Assembly: GCA_018105865.1 (NCBI GenBank)
Contig: CM030840.1
Span: forward strand, 7,136,006-7,200,005
Origin: Metaphire vulgaris
Lineage: Eukaryota; Annelida; Clitellata; Crassiclitellata; Megascolecidae
Direction of reading: 5' to 3'
Length of the DNA stretch: 64,000 nt
The notes beneath the pieces are model-generated. The model was not told where the DNA came from and did no database searches. It worked only from the letters and a program-made list of their open reading frames with translations. The position numbers and the translations under genes are program-made. Below are positions 21,417 through 32,031 of the stretch, piece by piece (within the stretch, counting starts at the first letter, position 1; each line of letters starts with the position of its first letter).

Positions 21417-24254
21417 AACCAGACGATACCGAAGCCTTTCTTCGTGATATTCCTCCTTCTTGGTGAACCGCGTCTGTCCAAAAAAGGAGGAGGAGTTGCT
21501 TTTATTTATCGCTCTCATATGGCCTTTAAGAGGATCGAATTACCTATGCCCAAACCAAATTCTTTTGAAATGATCGCTGCGTCATTAACCATTGGGAACA
21601 AATGTATCAAGATGATAAATATCTATCGGCCGCCAGCACTCTCGATCTCGGGGTTCTTGTCGGAATTCCAATCACTCATGGAGTTCATTATCTCTTCCCG
21701 GATATTATTATCACGGGTGATTTCAACACACACCTTGATGTAAAAGATGCCACCTCTGTAGCATTCTCTGAGCTCCTAGCCACTTTTGACCTCAGGCAGC
21801 ATATCAGCTCACCAACTCATGACAAGGGTCATACGCTTGACGTATGTATTACTCGGTCAGACTGTCTGCTTCTAGAATCAACAAAAACAATGGAAACATA
21901 TTTGTCAGATCACCTCGCAATCATTGTTGAACTGACTCTTAATCACACTTTTCCTTCAGCATTCTCTTATATTACTTCTAGGCCTTGGCACAAACTTGAT
22001 CACGAGTGCTTCAAAAATGAATTAAGATCATCTATCTTATTCACAGCACCAGCACTTTCTGCAGCAGACCTGGCCGTGCAATTACAAACAACTCTCGTTA
22101 GCATTCTTGACAAGCACATACCCAGAGAAGTTAAGGAAAGTCATATCCCGTCAACCCAAAGCGTGGTATAACTCTGAGATCCGCGAAGCCAAGCGGAAAC
22201 GGAGCCAGCTTGAGAGATGCTGGCGCTGTTCTAGACTTCCAGGAGACAAAATCCGCTTCAAAGCTCAATGCAAAGTAACCCGGAAACTGATCTCTCAAGC
22301 TAAATCAGATTACTTCACAAAGTTAATTGCTGAAAATTCATCAAATCCAAGAACACTATGGAAATCTTTGAATCAGGTTCTGCATAGAAACACATCGGCT
22401 GGTTTACCTAGTAATGTAGAATCGTCATCTCTTGCAGCAGCATTCCTTGATAAAATTGCCAGAGTGACGAAGTCTTTCTCTGATTCTGGATCTGACGATC
22501 TATCCTTACCCGACCACCATGTGCTCACTCTTGACACTTTTGCTCCCGCAACCATTGATGAAGTTCGGTCGGTTATTTTTGCTTCATCAAATAAACAGTG
22601 TCTTTTGGATGCAGTTCCTGCTTCTCTTTTGAAACAATGCTTTGATGTACTTGGACATTTACTCACCTCTTTAGTAAACCTATCTTTGTCGGAAGGGACT
22701 TTCCCTCCATCTTTTGCACAAGCTATTGTTAAGCCGCTTCTCAAGAAAGCATCTCTCGATGTGGAGAACTTAAACAATTATAGGCCAATTTCTAATCTAC
22801 ATTTCATATCGAAACTTCTTGAACGTATAGTTGCACGAAGGTTGGAGAACCATCTCTCGTTAAATTCTCTTTATACACCTCTTCAATCGGCATATCGTAA
22901 GCTTCATTCCACAGAAACAGTCTTCTTACTGTTCAAAATAGCATCATAACCGCTATGGATCAGGGCAAAGTCACTGCTCTTGTCATCCTGGATCTCACCG
23001 CTGCATTTGACACGGTAAACCACTCGATACTCATTCACCGGCTCGAAAACTGGTTTGGCATTACCGGTGCTGCACTAAATTGGTTCAAGTCTTATCTTCA
23101 AAATCGTATGTACACTGTAATCTGTGTGTGTCAAGAACTGCATGTCAGAATCTTGATTGCGGTGTCCCACAAGGCTCTGTTTTAGGACCTCTTCTTTTTA
23201 CACTCTACACTGCCCCTCTCAGTCACCTTCTCACCATGCAAAATGCTGCTTATCATTTGTACGCAGATGATACCCAAATTTTCCTGAGTTTCGACCAACC
23301 ATCTACCTTACCATCCCTGGAACGTCTGTCAAGCATTCTGGCTTCTGTACACACTTGGATGAATAAAAACAAACTCCTCCTAAATCCAGGAAAAACCCAA
23401 TTTCTACTGATAGGAACACCACCTCAGCTTAAGAAGATTGACTTGTCATCAACATCTCTTTCCTTTGGCACTTCTCTGATTCGTCCCTCTCAGTCTGCTC
23501 GAAATCTTGGAGTTATTTTTGATAATCACCTCTCATTCTCAGAACACATTGCCTTCGTCTGCCGTTCTGCTCACTATAACATACGAGATGTAAGTAGGAT
23601 TAGACACCTCATCCCTTCCTCTGCACTTATTCCTCTGGCCAACGCTTTGGTATCGAGTCGTCTCGACTATTGCAATTCACTGTATACTGGGATTTCAAAA
23701 TCTGACTTAAACCGCCTGCAAAGGATTCACAATTCATTAGCCAGGGCTATCACTGGAACTACCAAATATGAGCTCATCACACCGATCCTAAAATCACTTC
23801 ATTGGCTACCTGTCAAACAAAGAATTGAATTCAAGATAAGTCTCATTGTGCAGAAGACGCTCCACACAAATCAGCCAATGTATCTCCGATCTTTACTGAC
23901 TGCTCAAGACAACCAGCACTCAACGAGGTCATCTGATGCTACTACTCTTTACATACCCTATAGCAGGACTACTACTGGAAAACGTGCTTTTTCTGTTACC
24001 GGACCCAGACTTTGGAATTCTCTGCCGGTACAGGTCCGCCAAACTGATTGTCTTACTACCTTCAGGTCTAGACTTAAAACACATCTACAGCTGTATTCCT
24101 GACTGCATATCCGTCTTAACCTGGAATCTGGAAGTACGGACTGACCTTTGGATTACAACTCGATTCACGACGGACAATGATTCACGACTACGATTATTCA
24201 CTGAAGCGACCATCGACTGGTGCAGATGTACTACTACAATGGCGCTAAAGAAGT

Positions 24255-24297
<43 letters not shown>

Positions 24298-24298
24298 A
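21417..24298 (+). mobile_element. L2/CR1-like non-LTR retrotransposon, 5'-truncated
   Basis: About 2.9 kb. It starts within the apurinic-type endonuclease domain, runs through the reverse transcriptase, and ends in (CTA)n at 24,256-24,298, where L2/CR1-type elements carry a short 3' repeat. ORF1 and the start of the endonuclease are missing, as expected for 5' truncation. No target duplication could be fixed. Confidence 0.85.
21444..24102 (+). pseudogene. Endonuclease-reverse transcriptase ORF2 of the L2/CR1-like element
   Basis: The endonuclease blocks are GGGVAFIYRS, INIYRPP, ITGDFNTH and SDHLAIIVEL (21,470-21,940). The reverse transcriptase follows from about 22,600: NYRPISNLHFISKLLERIV, then [12 protein letters not shown] (first catalytic Asp), [13 protein letters not shown], and the catalytic LYADDTQIF near 23,260. 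The post-catalytic [14 protein letters not shown] and a final LKTHLQLYS complete it. The last 340 codons (23,080-24,102) are open. Frame changes near 21,470, 21,720, 22,140 and 23,150 and a stop at 22,949 inactivate the whole. The domain order matches the family, with the N-terminal part of the endonuclease lost. Confidence 0.88.
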
Positions 24299-24627
24299 TC
24301 GATATGAATGATATAATTGAAGTTCATGAATATGAAAATAAAACGTTCTATCACGGATATTTAGGATACTTATTTATTTTGTCTTTAAAGTTTATGATTA
24401 TGAAAAGACAACATACATTTCTTCACTCACTCAGTCAGTCAGTCACTCATTCAGTTCTCTCTGTGGACCTCGCATTCAGTTAAGAAAATACTTTTATTTT
24501 AAATCGTGACTTTTAGGCTATGTCCTTAATAGGCCTACAGGTGCATCCCTGTTCACTGTGGTCAAATTCGCAAACATAAGGAGCTATATGTACTGTATAT
24601 AACGAAACTAATATATTCGTAGGCCTA
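24299..24627. other. No recognisable gene
   Basis: AT-rich with a short (CAGT)n-like run at about 24,430. Confidence 0.45.
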
Positions 24628-24770
24628 CTCTCCCATTATATCGAACCTCAAGGGACCGCGCTAAAAACTTCGATATACAGTATCCGAGTTTCGATATACT
24701 CAATTCCGGGTCATATAAAGCCAAAATTTCGTTTTGGACAAATGTGCATGTCTGGCTATTATACCGTCTA
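24628..24770. mobile_element. Fragment of a pogo/Tigger-like short element
   Basis: TCCCATTATATCGAACCTC followed by TTCGATATAC units resembles the ends of the element at 26,047-32,222 (CCCGTTATATCGAAC). Only one end is clear. Confidence 0.4.
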
Positions 24771-25129
24771 AAATATCGATTTTATGTCAAAATATTAAGA
24801 GCTACGTCAACAAGTGTTAAAAATAAGGTTTATGACTGCATAAACTATAGGCTGATCAAATGAAAAAGTATAAACCAGATCAATACTTTAATTAGACTTA
24901 TCGCCTAAGCGATTCCGTGACGTCATGCATCTAATTAAAATAAATAGGTCAAACTGCGCTCAGCTGTTTATGCAAATGTGGACAGCGAAGAGCTAGTGGA
25001 CATGGCGTCAAGCACTGCAAGCAGCGCGTTTTTCGAAATAAAGCTGTTAGAATCAGACAAATCTTAGGCATTTTTTGCAAATTTTGGGAAATTTTAGGCA
25101 ATTTTGGCAAATGACGCCACTCCGTTTGG

Positions 25130-25498
25130 CTAGTAGGCATCAAACTTAACAGTTACTGAACGTATGCCCTGTGCCCCGTCCATGAAAATATGCAATTTGA
25201 TATTATTTGAAGGTAGGATTGCATGATGTGTGGAGTTGGCCTGTAGAGGATCCGGATTCATCTGAGTTGGCCCAGTTGGATCTAAGAAGTGCTTGTTGCA
25301 AATGTATGTCCATCTGGTAATGTTCCCGATAGTAAAGTTCTCTCGTCGACATGCTACAGCCCACCTCTCTGCTTTTGCTGTCAGTCGACGACTCGACGGG
25401 CCGGGGAACTGTATAAAACGAACCCCTTCTTTCAAACAAATGTCAGATTTCCTATTGTCATTTGCACATGTTCCATAACAACAGTGTTTGATGGGCAC
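25130..25498 (-). CDS. THAP-type zinc-finger domain, partial or start-less gene
   Basis: The 122-codon minus-strand frame starts KHCCYGTCANDNRK and continues with FIQFPGPS, RWAVACRRENF and TRWTYICNKHF. These give the THAP order: first two Cys near the N terminus, the FxxFP block, a Trp, then C-x2-H followed by F. The domain fills residues 1 to about 80. THAP domains bind specific DNA and occur in P-element-type transposases and in host regulators. The codon where the initiator Met should be is GTG, so either the start has mutated or an upstream exon supplies it. No coiled coil or transposase domain follows in frame before the stop at 25,130, so this is an exon or a broken copy. Confidence 0.65.
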   Translation of the reverse strand: MPIKHCCYGTCANDNRKSDICLKEGVRFIQFPGPSSRRLTAKAERWAVACRRENFTIGNITRWTYICNKHFLDPTGPTQMNPDPLQANSTHHAILPSNNIKLHIFMDGAQGIRSVTVKFDAY

Positions 25499-26046
25499 AC
25501 TTAATTTTATCGCGGAACAAATTAAACTTTAAGAAATCTATTTAGTAATTCACACAATACCGCGTGAATTCAACTATCTAATGGCCACATTTGCATACGC
25601 ATGCGTAGTGAGCGTGACCTCCTTTAGGACCGATTCTAATTTTAGTTCTGCGATAAGCCTAATTAAATTATGAAAATCTCTTTCTCTAAAATCCTTGTGC
25701 TTTTGTTTATCGGTCGGTGGCAATTAACAAGGTCAAGGTGGCCGACCAAGCGAACTGATTGACCTTGTGTACAAAGTAGGCTACAGTAATTAGAGTAAAC
25801 TCAGGTGAAAAAGGAGGACCCAACTTCTATGCCTTCCCCTTTCCTAGTCTACCCTCTCAAAGCGGGGAGAAAGCTCAACCCTAAAGGCCTAATAGATGTT
25901 TACGCCCATGTGTCCAGCGGTCAGGAGAATACCCCTCGAGGGACTAATGAAACAGTTCTCGGTAGTACCGGCGGCAAAGTTTATGGCGGAGGAGACAAAG
26001 ATTATACAAAGATTTCCCGGGGCCGTCGACCAAAGTCAAATATTTA
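25499..26046. other. No recognised gene; one 87-codon open frame
   Basis: The frame at 25,805-26,068 has no recognisable domain and its extent is weak evidence. Confidence 0.4.
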
Positions 26047-26302
26047 CAGTAAATTCCCGTTACCTTGAAGCTCAAGAGACCGTAATAATACGTAACTTCG
26101 ATATATCCGACTGGCTTCTTTTCGACAGGGATTGAGCAGAGCCGTAGCTAGGTGGGGCGGGGGGGAGCTGCCCCGGGCGCCGTCTTGGAAAAGGGGCGCC
26201 AAAAGCCAAGATTGTAACAAGTTAAACGTCCGTCGAAGGTATTGCCACCATTATGACAAGCGAAAAGAAGGTCATCACCCGCTTTCTGCACTACTTTACC
26301 AC

Positions 26303-26390
26303 TGAGACGCCGGGGTCCGGCTACAGGCATATACACGTGGAGGGGCAGGGCAAGGGAAGATCGGTAGCGCACGGATAAGGGCCCCCCCGG
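26303..26390 (+). repeat. Truncated left LTR of element 3
   Basis: Nearly identical to 29,671-29,745, apart from about sixteen extra bases (CAAGGGAAGATCGGTA). Similarity ends soon after AAGGGCCCC. Confidence 0.75.
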
Positions 26391-26464
26391 GAGCAGCATT
26401 ACAGACGCTTGCTTGATTCGCGAAAATCTTTGCATACGCTTGTTTGACTTTGCGAACCGACAGT

Positions 26465-27208
26465 ATGATGCAGAGAAAGCAAAACATGGAGGCCTGCTTC
26501 CGATGTGGGAAATGGTTTGGATCCAGGCAGATGCTGTGGGAGCACAGACGTGCGATGCATCCGGAGTCTCTGTCGATGGACCTGGGAGCCAGAACGCGGA
26601 AGACATCCGCGGCGACTCCTATCTCTGGTATGGCCATCCAACCACTTATGCAAAACCCACGATCTCGCATTCTGTCAGTTAATGTGGGACCGCGACCCGT
26701 GAATAACCAGCCGATGGCAGCAGTGAAGGAAGAACTACCAGCAGTGGCTAATCTACAGCTGGAGCCTTCCACCTCGAGAGGAATGACTCGAAGCGCATCG
26801 GTGGAACCAGCTACCCCAATCCGTCCTTCCTGCCTTTTGGATCCGAAAGTCATGCGCTGCACCGACATGATTGAAACATGCTGTCGGTGGAGCAGAAATT
26901 TCACTACCAAACAAGTCCGGGCCATGCTTACTGCCACCTTTCCGGATGTCGCGTTGGAGATGCGAGAGGCGGCGGCCTTCGGAGTGGCGCGCGGGCGACA
27001 ACCGGAAACCGCGGTCACTCTGGCGATGGAGGAGCAGAAAATCAAACCAGAGATGGAGATGTCGAATTCGAGAGATGGATTCGCTCCGGCGGAAGCTTTG
27101 TCAGATGCAGACTTCCTGGAACTTCTGGATAACTGGACGGACCCCCCGATGGATTTCGAGCCCATCACCCCTCCGGAGGCAGCAGGAACTCCAGATGTTG
27201 ACGCCTAA
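26465..27208 (+). CDS. C2H2 accessory protein, copy A (element 3)
   Basis: Open from ATG 26,465 to TAA, about 247 codons. I chose this start, or the ATG one codon on, because it places the finger as in the other two copies. N-terminal finger CFRCGKWF...HRRAMH (C-x2-C-x12-H-x4-H). A linker rich in Pro, Ser, Ala and Thr follows. The helical module (about residues 135-185) has CCRWSRNF, QVRAMLTATFPDVA and AAAFGVARG. The acidic tail has DADFLELLDNW and a final PITPPE. It shares all four parts with the genes at 43,625 and 60,592 but is clearly diverged. Neighbouring gag-pol is absent. The layout resembles a small transcriptional activator; the function is inferred and I do not recognise the family. 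The CRE/TATA array of the other copies is absent upstream, where LTR sequence lies instead. Confidence 0.75.
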   Translation: MMQRKQNMEACFRCGKWFGSRQMLWEHRRAMHPESLSMDLGARTRKTSAATPISGMAIQPLMQNPRSRILSVNVGPRPVNNQPMAAVKEELPAVANLQLEPSTSRGMTRSASVEPATPIRPSCLLDPKVMRCTDMIETCCRWSRNFTTKQVRAMLTATFPDVALEMREAAAFGVARGRQPETAVTLAMEEQKIKPEMEMSNSRDGFAPAEALSDADFLELLDNWTDPPMDFEPITPPEAAGTPDVDA

Positions 27209-27298
27209 AGACTAGATGTGGAGTATGGATGATCTAGGGCTATAGGTGACTTTTTTGTAGAAGTAGAAATAGAGGAACATTATAGCTTGTGAGTTAAA

Positions 27299-27336
<38 letters not shown>
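27299..27336. repeat. (TA)n microsatellite, insertion target
   Basis: About 19 TA units. The right remainder of the same run continues after 29,540. Confidence 0.9.
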
Positions 27337-27339
<3 letters not shown>

Positions 27340-29539
27340 CAGGTCAAAAAAATTTTTGTCACGGAACTGAGAAAATATTTGCATTTCCATCTGATTTGAA
27401 AGAAAATCACAAAAAGAACTACTTTGGAACATGTGGAAGTGCCCCATTTTTAATTAGGAAAGTTTGTACATTACTTGAAAATCACAAAAATTTGTATGCC
27501 ATCAATGAATGATCAATAGACGATCGGCATTTCACAGTTACTCACTCAGTAAGTGTTTATTACAAGAAGTTTTCACAAAAATCTTTTTTTACTCAAATAG
27601 GGGCATTAGATTTCGATAATTGACTCGGGCGTGAATAAAACCGTCTCTTGCATCAAAGCAATGAACTGCTGTTGAAGCATCTGTTACTAGTTTTATGCAA
27701 CGCTCCACTCCTTGTGTGTGATTCTTGTATTCCAAAGTAAGTGGGACAATTCCTAGCTTGGCAATATCTTCATCTAATACGTCTTCACTCAACTCTGGCA
27801 TATCGTGGTCACATGTGGTATTTTCAAAACGAACAAGGAATTTACTGTACTTTCGCAGTGCTGCAATTCATTACACAATGAGGTCAGAGAAACTTGAGGG
27901 TCCATAGGTGGATCCATCCAACCAACGTTTTAAACAGATTTCTCAAAGGCAATTAATTCATTTGTATGCAGCATACATATAAACCAATTGACTGAATGTT
28001 GCAGCATGCAATTGTGTAATTTGCTATGACGAATCCACAAAACAAATCAGCATATCTTGCAAACATGTGTCCTAATCAGTTCAATCTGATGGATTACTCC
28101 AGCTTTACAGCCTGTGTTATTGTATGTACCATCGCAGCCTACTTCTGAGACGCAATCGCCTGCATCTGAATTCTGCATCTCTGTTATTAATTTCAGAATA
28201 CTACTGGCAATGCCAGCACTTCTTCCTGATGAAGGTGTAACGTGAGTTAGACAACGAGAACATAGTGATCTTCAACAATAGTATCACCACACCACTTGCT
28301 ATTTCTGTTTACTTTGACTAAAGTGGCATTCCATCTCCCATCGACGTAAATACCTGTTATGGATTTGTGTGACTGTCTTACTTCATACCTCGCTGCCAAT
28401 GTCTCTTTAATTTATGTCTCTTGCAATGTACTTTGTTCTTATCAATTACAAAGCTTTGATCTTCTTTGCTTACAAGGCCAAAATCGATAAGCACTGTTCG
28501 TTTCTTTTGCTAGGTGCAGAAGAAGTAATCGCATTTGATTTTATCTTATTTTTTTCTGCAAAAGAGTTCAGCATCGCTATCAGAAAATACCTCACAGTTG
28601 CTTTCTTAATCACTCCCTTCACTATCATTGACTTTGTCTTCACTAAGATCTAATATTTATTATCACTATCCGATGTTTTCGTTACTCTTTTAGTTTTGTC
28701 TTCTTCATTGTGCTTTCGTTGCATCCTTTTTCATAACCGCTTTGTTGATTTTACGTCTAACCTTCCAATAAACATTTTCCTTGAGTTTCTTTAATCCAAT
28801 AAGAACAACTGTTCCTGTTGCGGGACTTTCAAATGTTTAGGACACTTGCAAGATGTGCTGATTTGTTTTGTGGATTCGTTATAGCAAATGACACAAGTGC
28901 ATGCTGCAATGTCAAACAAAGAGTTCAAGCTACTCAAGAAGGTGGTTTGACGTGTTGAACTTGACTTAGAGCGACATAGTTCTGAACCAGTGGAAATTAG
29001 TGTTTCGACACATTTCAAGACAGACGGAGAGTGAAGTGTTGGAATGAAAGCCTTGTTCCAGAGATTGATGATAGCCTCTGACACAGCTATTTTATTGTCT
29101 TTGTGTCATTCTTTTCTGTTTTGATGTGCAAGAAGTGCTGTCCAACTTGTGTATTTGTCGGCATCATATTGAAAGTAATTCCTATAACATTACCGAATAT
29201 AGCATGCCATGTAATGTTTCTTGTTCTCATGTCGAAACCACACTTTCCAACATTTATAGAATCAATTATCGAACAGTGTACCGTTAAAACAAAGAGGCAA
29301 TCAAATTACAGTCGAAAGTTAGGTAGATAAAAAAATCGTATGCCAAAATAGCAAGCAATAACAATTCTGTAATAAATGAGCAATGCTGATAAATACTACA
29401 ATCTTTAGGGCCAAAAATGGGGCGTTTGCAATAGCACAACTACCATTTTATTAGTTGTTTCTATCTTTAGACTTCATTTCACAAATAATTACCAAGTTCC
29501 GTAATGAAATTCCAAAATTTTTTATGTTTCGACCCGCCC
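27337..29539 (-). mobile_element. Unclassified DNA transposon inserted in a TA repeat
   Basis: GGGCAGGTCAAAAAAATTTT at the left and, read inward, GGGCGGGTCGAAAC at the right form imperfect inverted repeats. TA lies on both sides, but the (TA)n target makes the duplication uninformative. The interior holds a decayed minus-strand gene. I cannot assign a superfamily. Confidence 0.65.
27589..29084 (-). pseudogene. Decayed transposon protein (VGCDGT / KLVTDAST family)
   Basis: In minus-strand order the blocks are MSEAIINLWNKAFIP with FDIAACTC and CPKHLKVPQQEQLFLLD (29,084-28,791), VGCDGTYNNTGCKAGVI (about 28,150-28,090), NWFICMLHTNEL (about 27,980), and CIKLVTDASTAVHCF with ARDGFIHARVNYRNLMP (27,801-27,589). 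I know this block order from an uncharacterised family repeated in many invertebrate genomes. Many stops and frame changes separate the blocks. An inverted copy of the CTCVICYNESTK segment has been inserted at about 28,002-28,072. Confidence 0.6.
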
Positions 29540-29670
29540 TAATATATATATATATATATACATATATATCATTCGCCCAGAATACATAATACATAGAAAT
29601 AATATTAACAGCTATACTAAAAAAACAAGGGAAGGGTAAAGTTATGGGTTGGGTCTTGCGAAGAGAGGTA

Positions 29671-29988
29671 TGAGACGCCGGGGTCCGGCTACAGGCATAT
29701 ACACGTGGAGGGGCAGGGGAAGCGCACGGATAAGGGCCCCGCGGAACGCTATGATAGCAGCCGGATGCGCTAAGGTATATAAGGAAGAAAAAGCGGGAAT
29801 GTGGGGCTTTTTCGGTTCAGGAGCTAGGAGAGAGCAGGAAGAGAAGTATCGACAATGAGCGTGGCCGAGGACTGATTCTCCACCTAGTGGCAAGCCACTA
29901 GGCGGACCCAGGGACATAGGAGAGACCAGGGAGGGAGGAAGGGGACCAGGACGGAGGCAGACCCCTCACCTGAAGGTGAGTTGTCACA
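29671..29988 (+). repeat. Complete right LTR of element 3 (318 bp)
   Basis: Starts TGAGACGCC after a purine-rich GAAGAGAGG (candidate polypurine tract) and ends GTCACA. A TATA-like AAGGTATATAAGGAAG lies at about 29,773-29,788. Confidence 0.75.
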
Positions 29989-30779
29989 CCACTCCAACGC
30001 CATAAAAATCTGGTAAGGAAAAAAGGTCATCAATTTTTCTGTTTTTAAACTGTTGGGGTGAAAATGTTTTCCTTGCCCCGGGCGCCATTTACTCTAGCTA
30101 CAGCTCTGGGATTGAGAGACAGTTTCGATATAACCACGATTTCGAAATAAGCGAGTTCGATATATAAGGGTATCTTTTGTTTATTAGCAATTTTGCTGGG
30201 CGAGATGGGTGCCTAAAATTAGGTACAAGCGGTATTTCGATTTAACCCTCAAGCGACCAGCTGGGGTCCTTTGGGACCCCAGTCATGGTTTTCATTGCGC
30301 AACTTTTCGGCTATTGATGATATTCAATAACGGTTTAGTGAATTTGTAGCTTGGCTACTGCTTCAGGTTTGGGTAAAATAAAATCGATCTTATAATATGT
30401 GTACTTTTTAAAAATTGTCATTTCGTGTTGGGGTCCCTTGGGACCCCATTCGAATTTTCGCACAGAAGGTTGATTTAGCCAATGTGTTTGCTTTATTAGA
30501 CTTGAAATGTTCATAGAATTTCCAAATATCAATGTATTTTATTGTGTGACAGGGACCAGTGGATCATTGTGTAGTGATTGTCATCAAGTAGGACTATACA
30601 CTATACAGTATACCCAATCTATTAGCCTACCGTATTAGTCCAATATGTGCCTATTGTTATAAGCACATTGTAATGCTACTATACCTGTTGGAATATGAGA
30701 GTCCTGACCAAATTAGACATTTGTAGATTCTGTTGTATAGGTTATATGTCCGCTGTAATTCGTGTAGCTAGGTACAGTA

Positions 30780-31560
30780 TAGTGCAAGCTGTACAACAGC
30801 TACCGGCAGCTGTTGAAAGTGACAATGACTGCAGTTCAAATGAAAGTTCTGAGAATGAAAATCACGTATCAGAAGTTTCTGAGCAAAGTGACATCGAAGG
30901 CACTTATGAGCAAAAGAGTACAGAATTCGCACCGGGTATTGACACTCCTGTCACTTGCCGTTTGGACACCACTGAGAAAGGTAAAGGTCGCGGAGGTGGT
31001 CGCCGGAGTAACTCATCTTCATCCGGAACATCAGGATCTGTGCGACAGCAACACGACGAGGATGGCATATCCTCTGATGCAACATTCATTGGTAAAACGG
31101 CTTCATTTATTGGAGAAATCCACTACCAACTAGGAGACACTTCAACCAATATATCATATGTGCTATGCCTGGTGTACGGGTAACTTCTGGATCACGATGC
31201 AATACAATTATGGAAAACATGCAGTTCTGGGTAACTCCAAACGTCATTATCAACATTATATTGCAAACCAAATGAGAGGCAAACAGAAGGATACGCAAAT
31301 AGAATGAAACTAACCATGATGAGATTTGATGACAAATCGACTAGACAACTAAGACAGAAGGATGGCAAGTTAGCTGTTTTCTGTGACGTTTGCCTAATGT
31401 TCATGTCTCAGCTGCCAAAGGTTTTTTCCAGGGCCAGACCTAAGTGTTGACGAACAACTGGTGACATATCGTGGCAAATGTAATTTTCGCCAAAATATCC
31501 CTTCAAAACCGGCTAAGTACGGGATTAAAAGTTGTTGGTGCTGTGATTTTGTGACATCGT
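30780..31560 (+). pseudogene. piggyBac-type transposase remnants
   Basis: The plus-strand frame at 30,695-31,183 gives an acidic Ser/Glu-rich N-terminal part. Then MRFDDKSTRQLRQKDGKLA appears near 31,320, followed by the catalytic-domain block LSVDEQLVTYRGKCNF and PSKPAKYGIK (31,445-31,530). This block order is diagnostic of piggyBac DDE transposases. Stops, frame changes and the absence of a C-terminal Cys-rich domain make it non-functional. Confidence 0.75.
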
Positions 31561-31648
31561 AACCACTTACTGCAGATATATGCTTAGGTAGGCAGAAGAA
31601 TGCAGAAAGAGAGGTTGAACAGGGTGCGCGAGTGGTTAAAAGTCTGAT

Positions 31649-32031
31649 ATGTGGGCGCAGTGGCGGCTCCACAGGGGGGCCGGGGGGGCCCGTGCCCCCT
31701 ACTGAGTGTCTGGCCCCGCAGTGGCCCCCTGTTGAGACCCTATACTTAATACTAGATACCTAACAACAAATGGTTGGCCCCCCATGATTAGAAGTTGCCA
31801 CCCCAACGGCTCCCACTTGCCAAATTCTGGAGCCGCCACTGTGTGGGCGTCCGCAGAAATTTTTCCAGGAGCTGCAAAACAGGGTCTTGTGACGAAAGAA
31901 ATGACTAAAATTTCCAGGGGTGCAAAGCAGGGTTATGTGACGAAAGAAACAAGGAATTTTACCTATTTCGTAACTTCGCAATTTTCCCGGGGGTGCTGTT
32001 GCACCCCCTTGTCCCCCCTCTGAACGCCCAT
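31649..32031. mobile_element. Short hAT-like element with AGTCTGAT duplication
   Basis: Bounded by AGTCTGAT at 31,641-31,648 and 32,032-32,039. Ends ATGTGGGCG / CGCCCAT are inverted. It is interrupted by the element at 31,658-31,841. It lies inside the piggyBac-like element. Confidence 0.7.
31658..31841. mobile_element. 184-bp hAT-like MITE, CAGTGGCGGCTCC family (copy 2)
   Basis: CAGTGGCGGCTCCAC pairs with GGAGCCGCCACTG. Perfect octamers TGTGGGCG flank it. It is closely related to 20,606-20,775. Confidence 0.9.

Larger units (their letters stand above)
26303..29988 (+). mobile_element. Deleted LTR retrotransposon (element 3) carrying the C2H2 accessory gene
   Basis: TGAGACGCCGG at the start and GTTGTCACA at the end are bounded by CCAC on both sides (26,299-26,302 and 29,989-29,992), a 4-bp duplication typical of Ty3/gypsy. 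About 75 bases of the left end match the first 75 bases of the complete right LTR. The left LTR then breaks off and runs into the accessory gene, so the rest of the left LTR and all of gag-pol are missing. A DNA transposon (27,337-29,539) lies between the gene and the right LTR. Confidence 0.75.
26137..30108. mobile_element. hAT-like MITE, CAGAGCYGTAGCTAG family, split by an LTR element
   Basis: CAGAGCCGTAGCTAGG pairs with TCTAGCTACAGCTCTG. Both sides are flanked by GGATTGAG (perfect 8 bp). Removing the insert (26,303-29,988 plus one CCAC) leaves about 282 bases, the size of the intact relative at 10,742-11,032. It contains GACAAG / GGTCATCA motifs. Confidence 0.85.

Noticed and set aside
24220..24483. 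Frame with a poly-Tyr run after the L2/CR1-like element
   Set aside because: The run is the (CTA)n 3' tail of the retrotransposon.
26148..27168. Long minus-strand frame (290 codons) opposite accessory gene copy A
   Set aside because: No domain; the plus strand carries the finger and helical module shared with two other loci.
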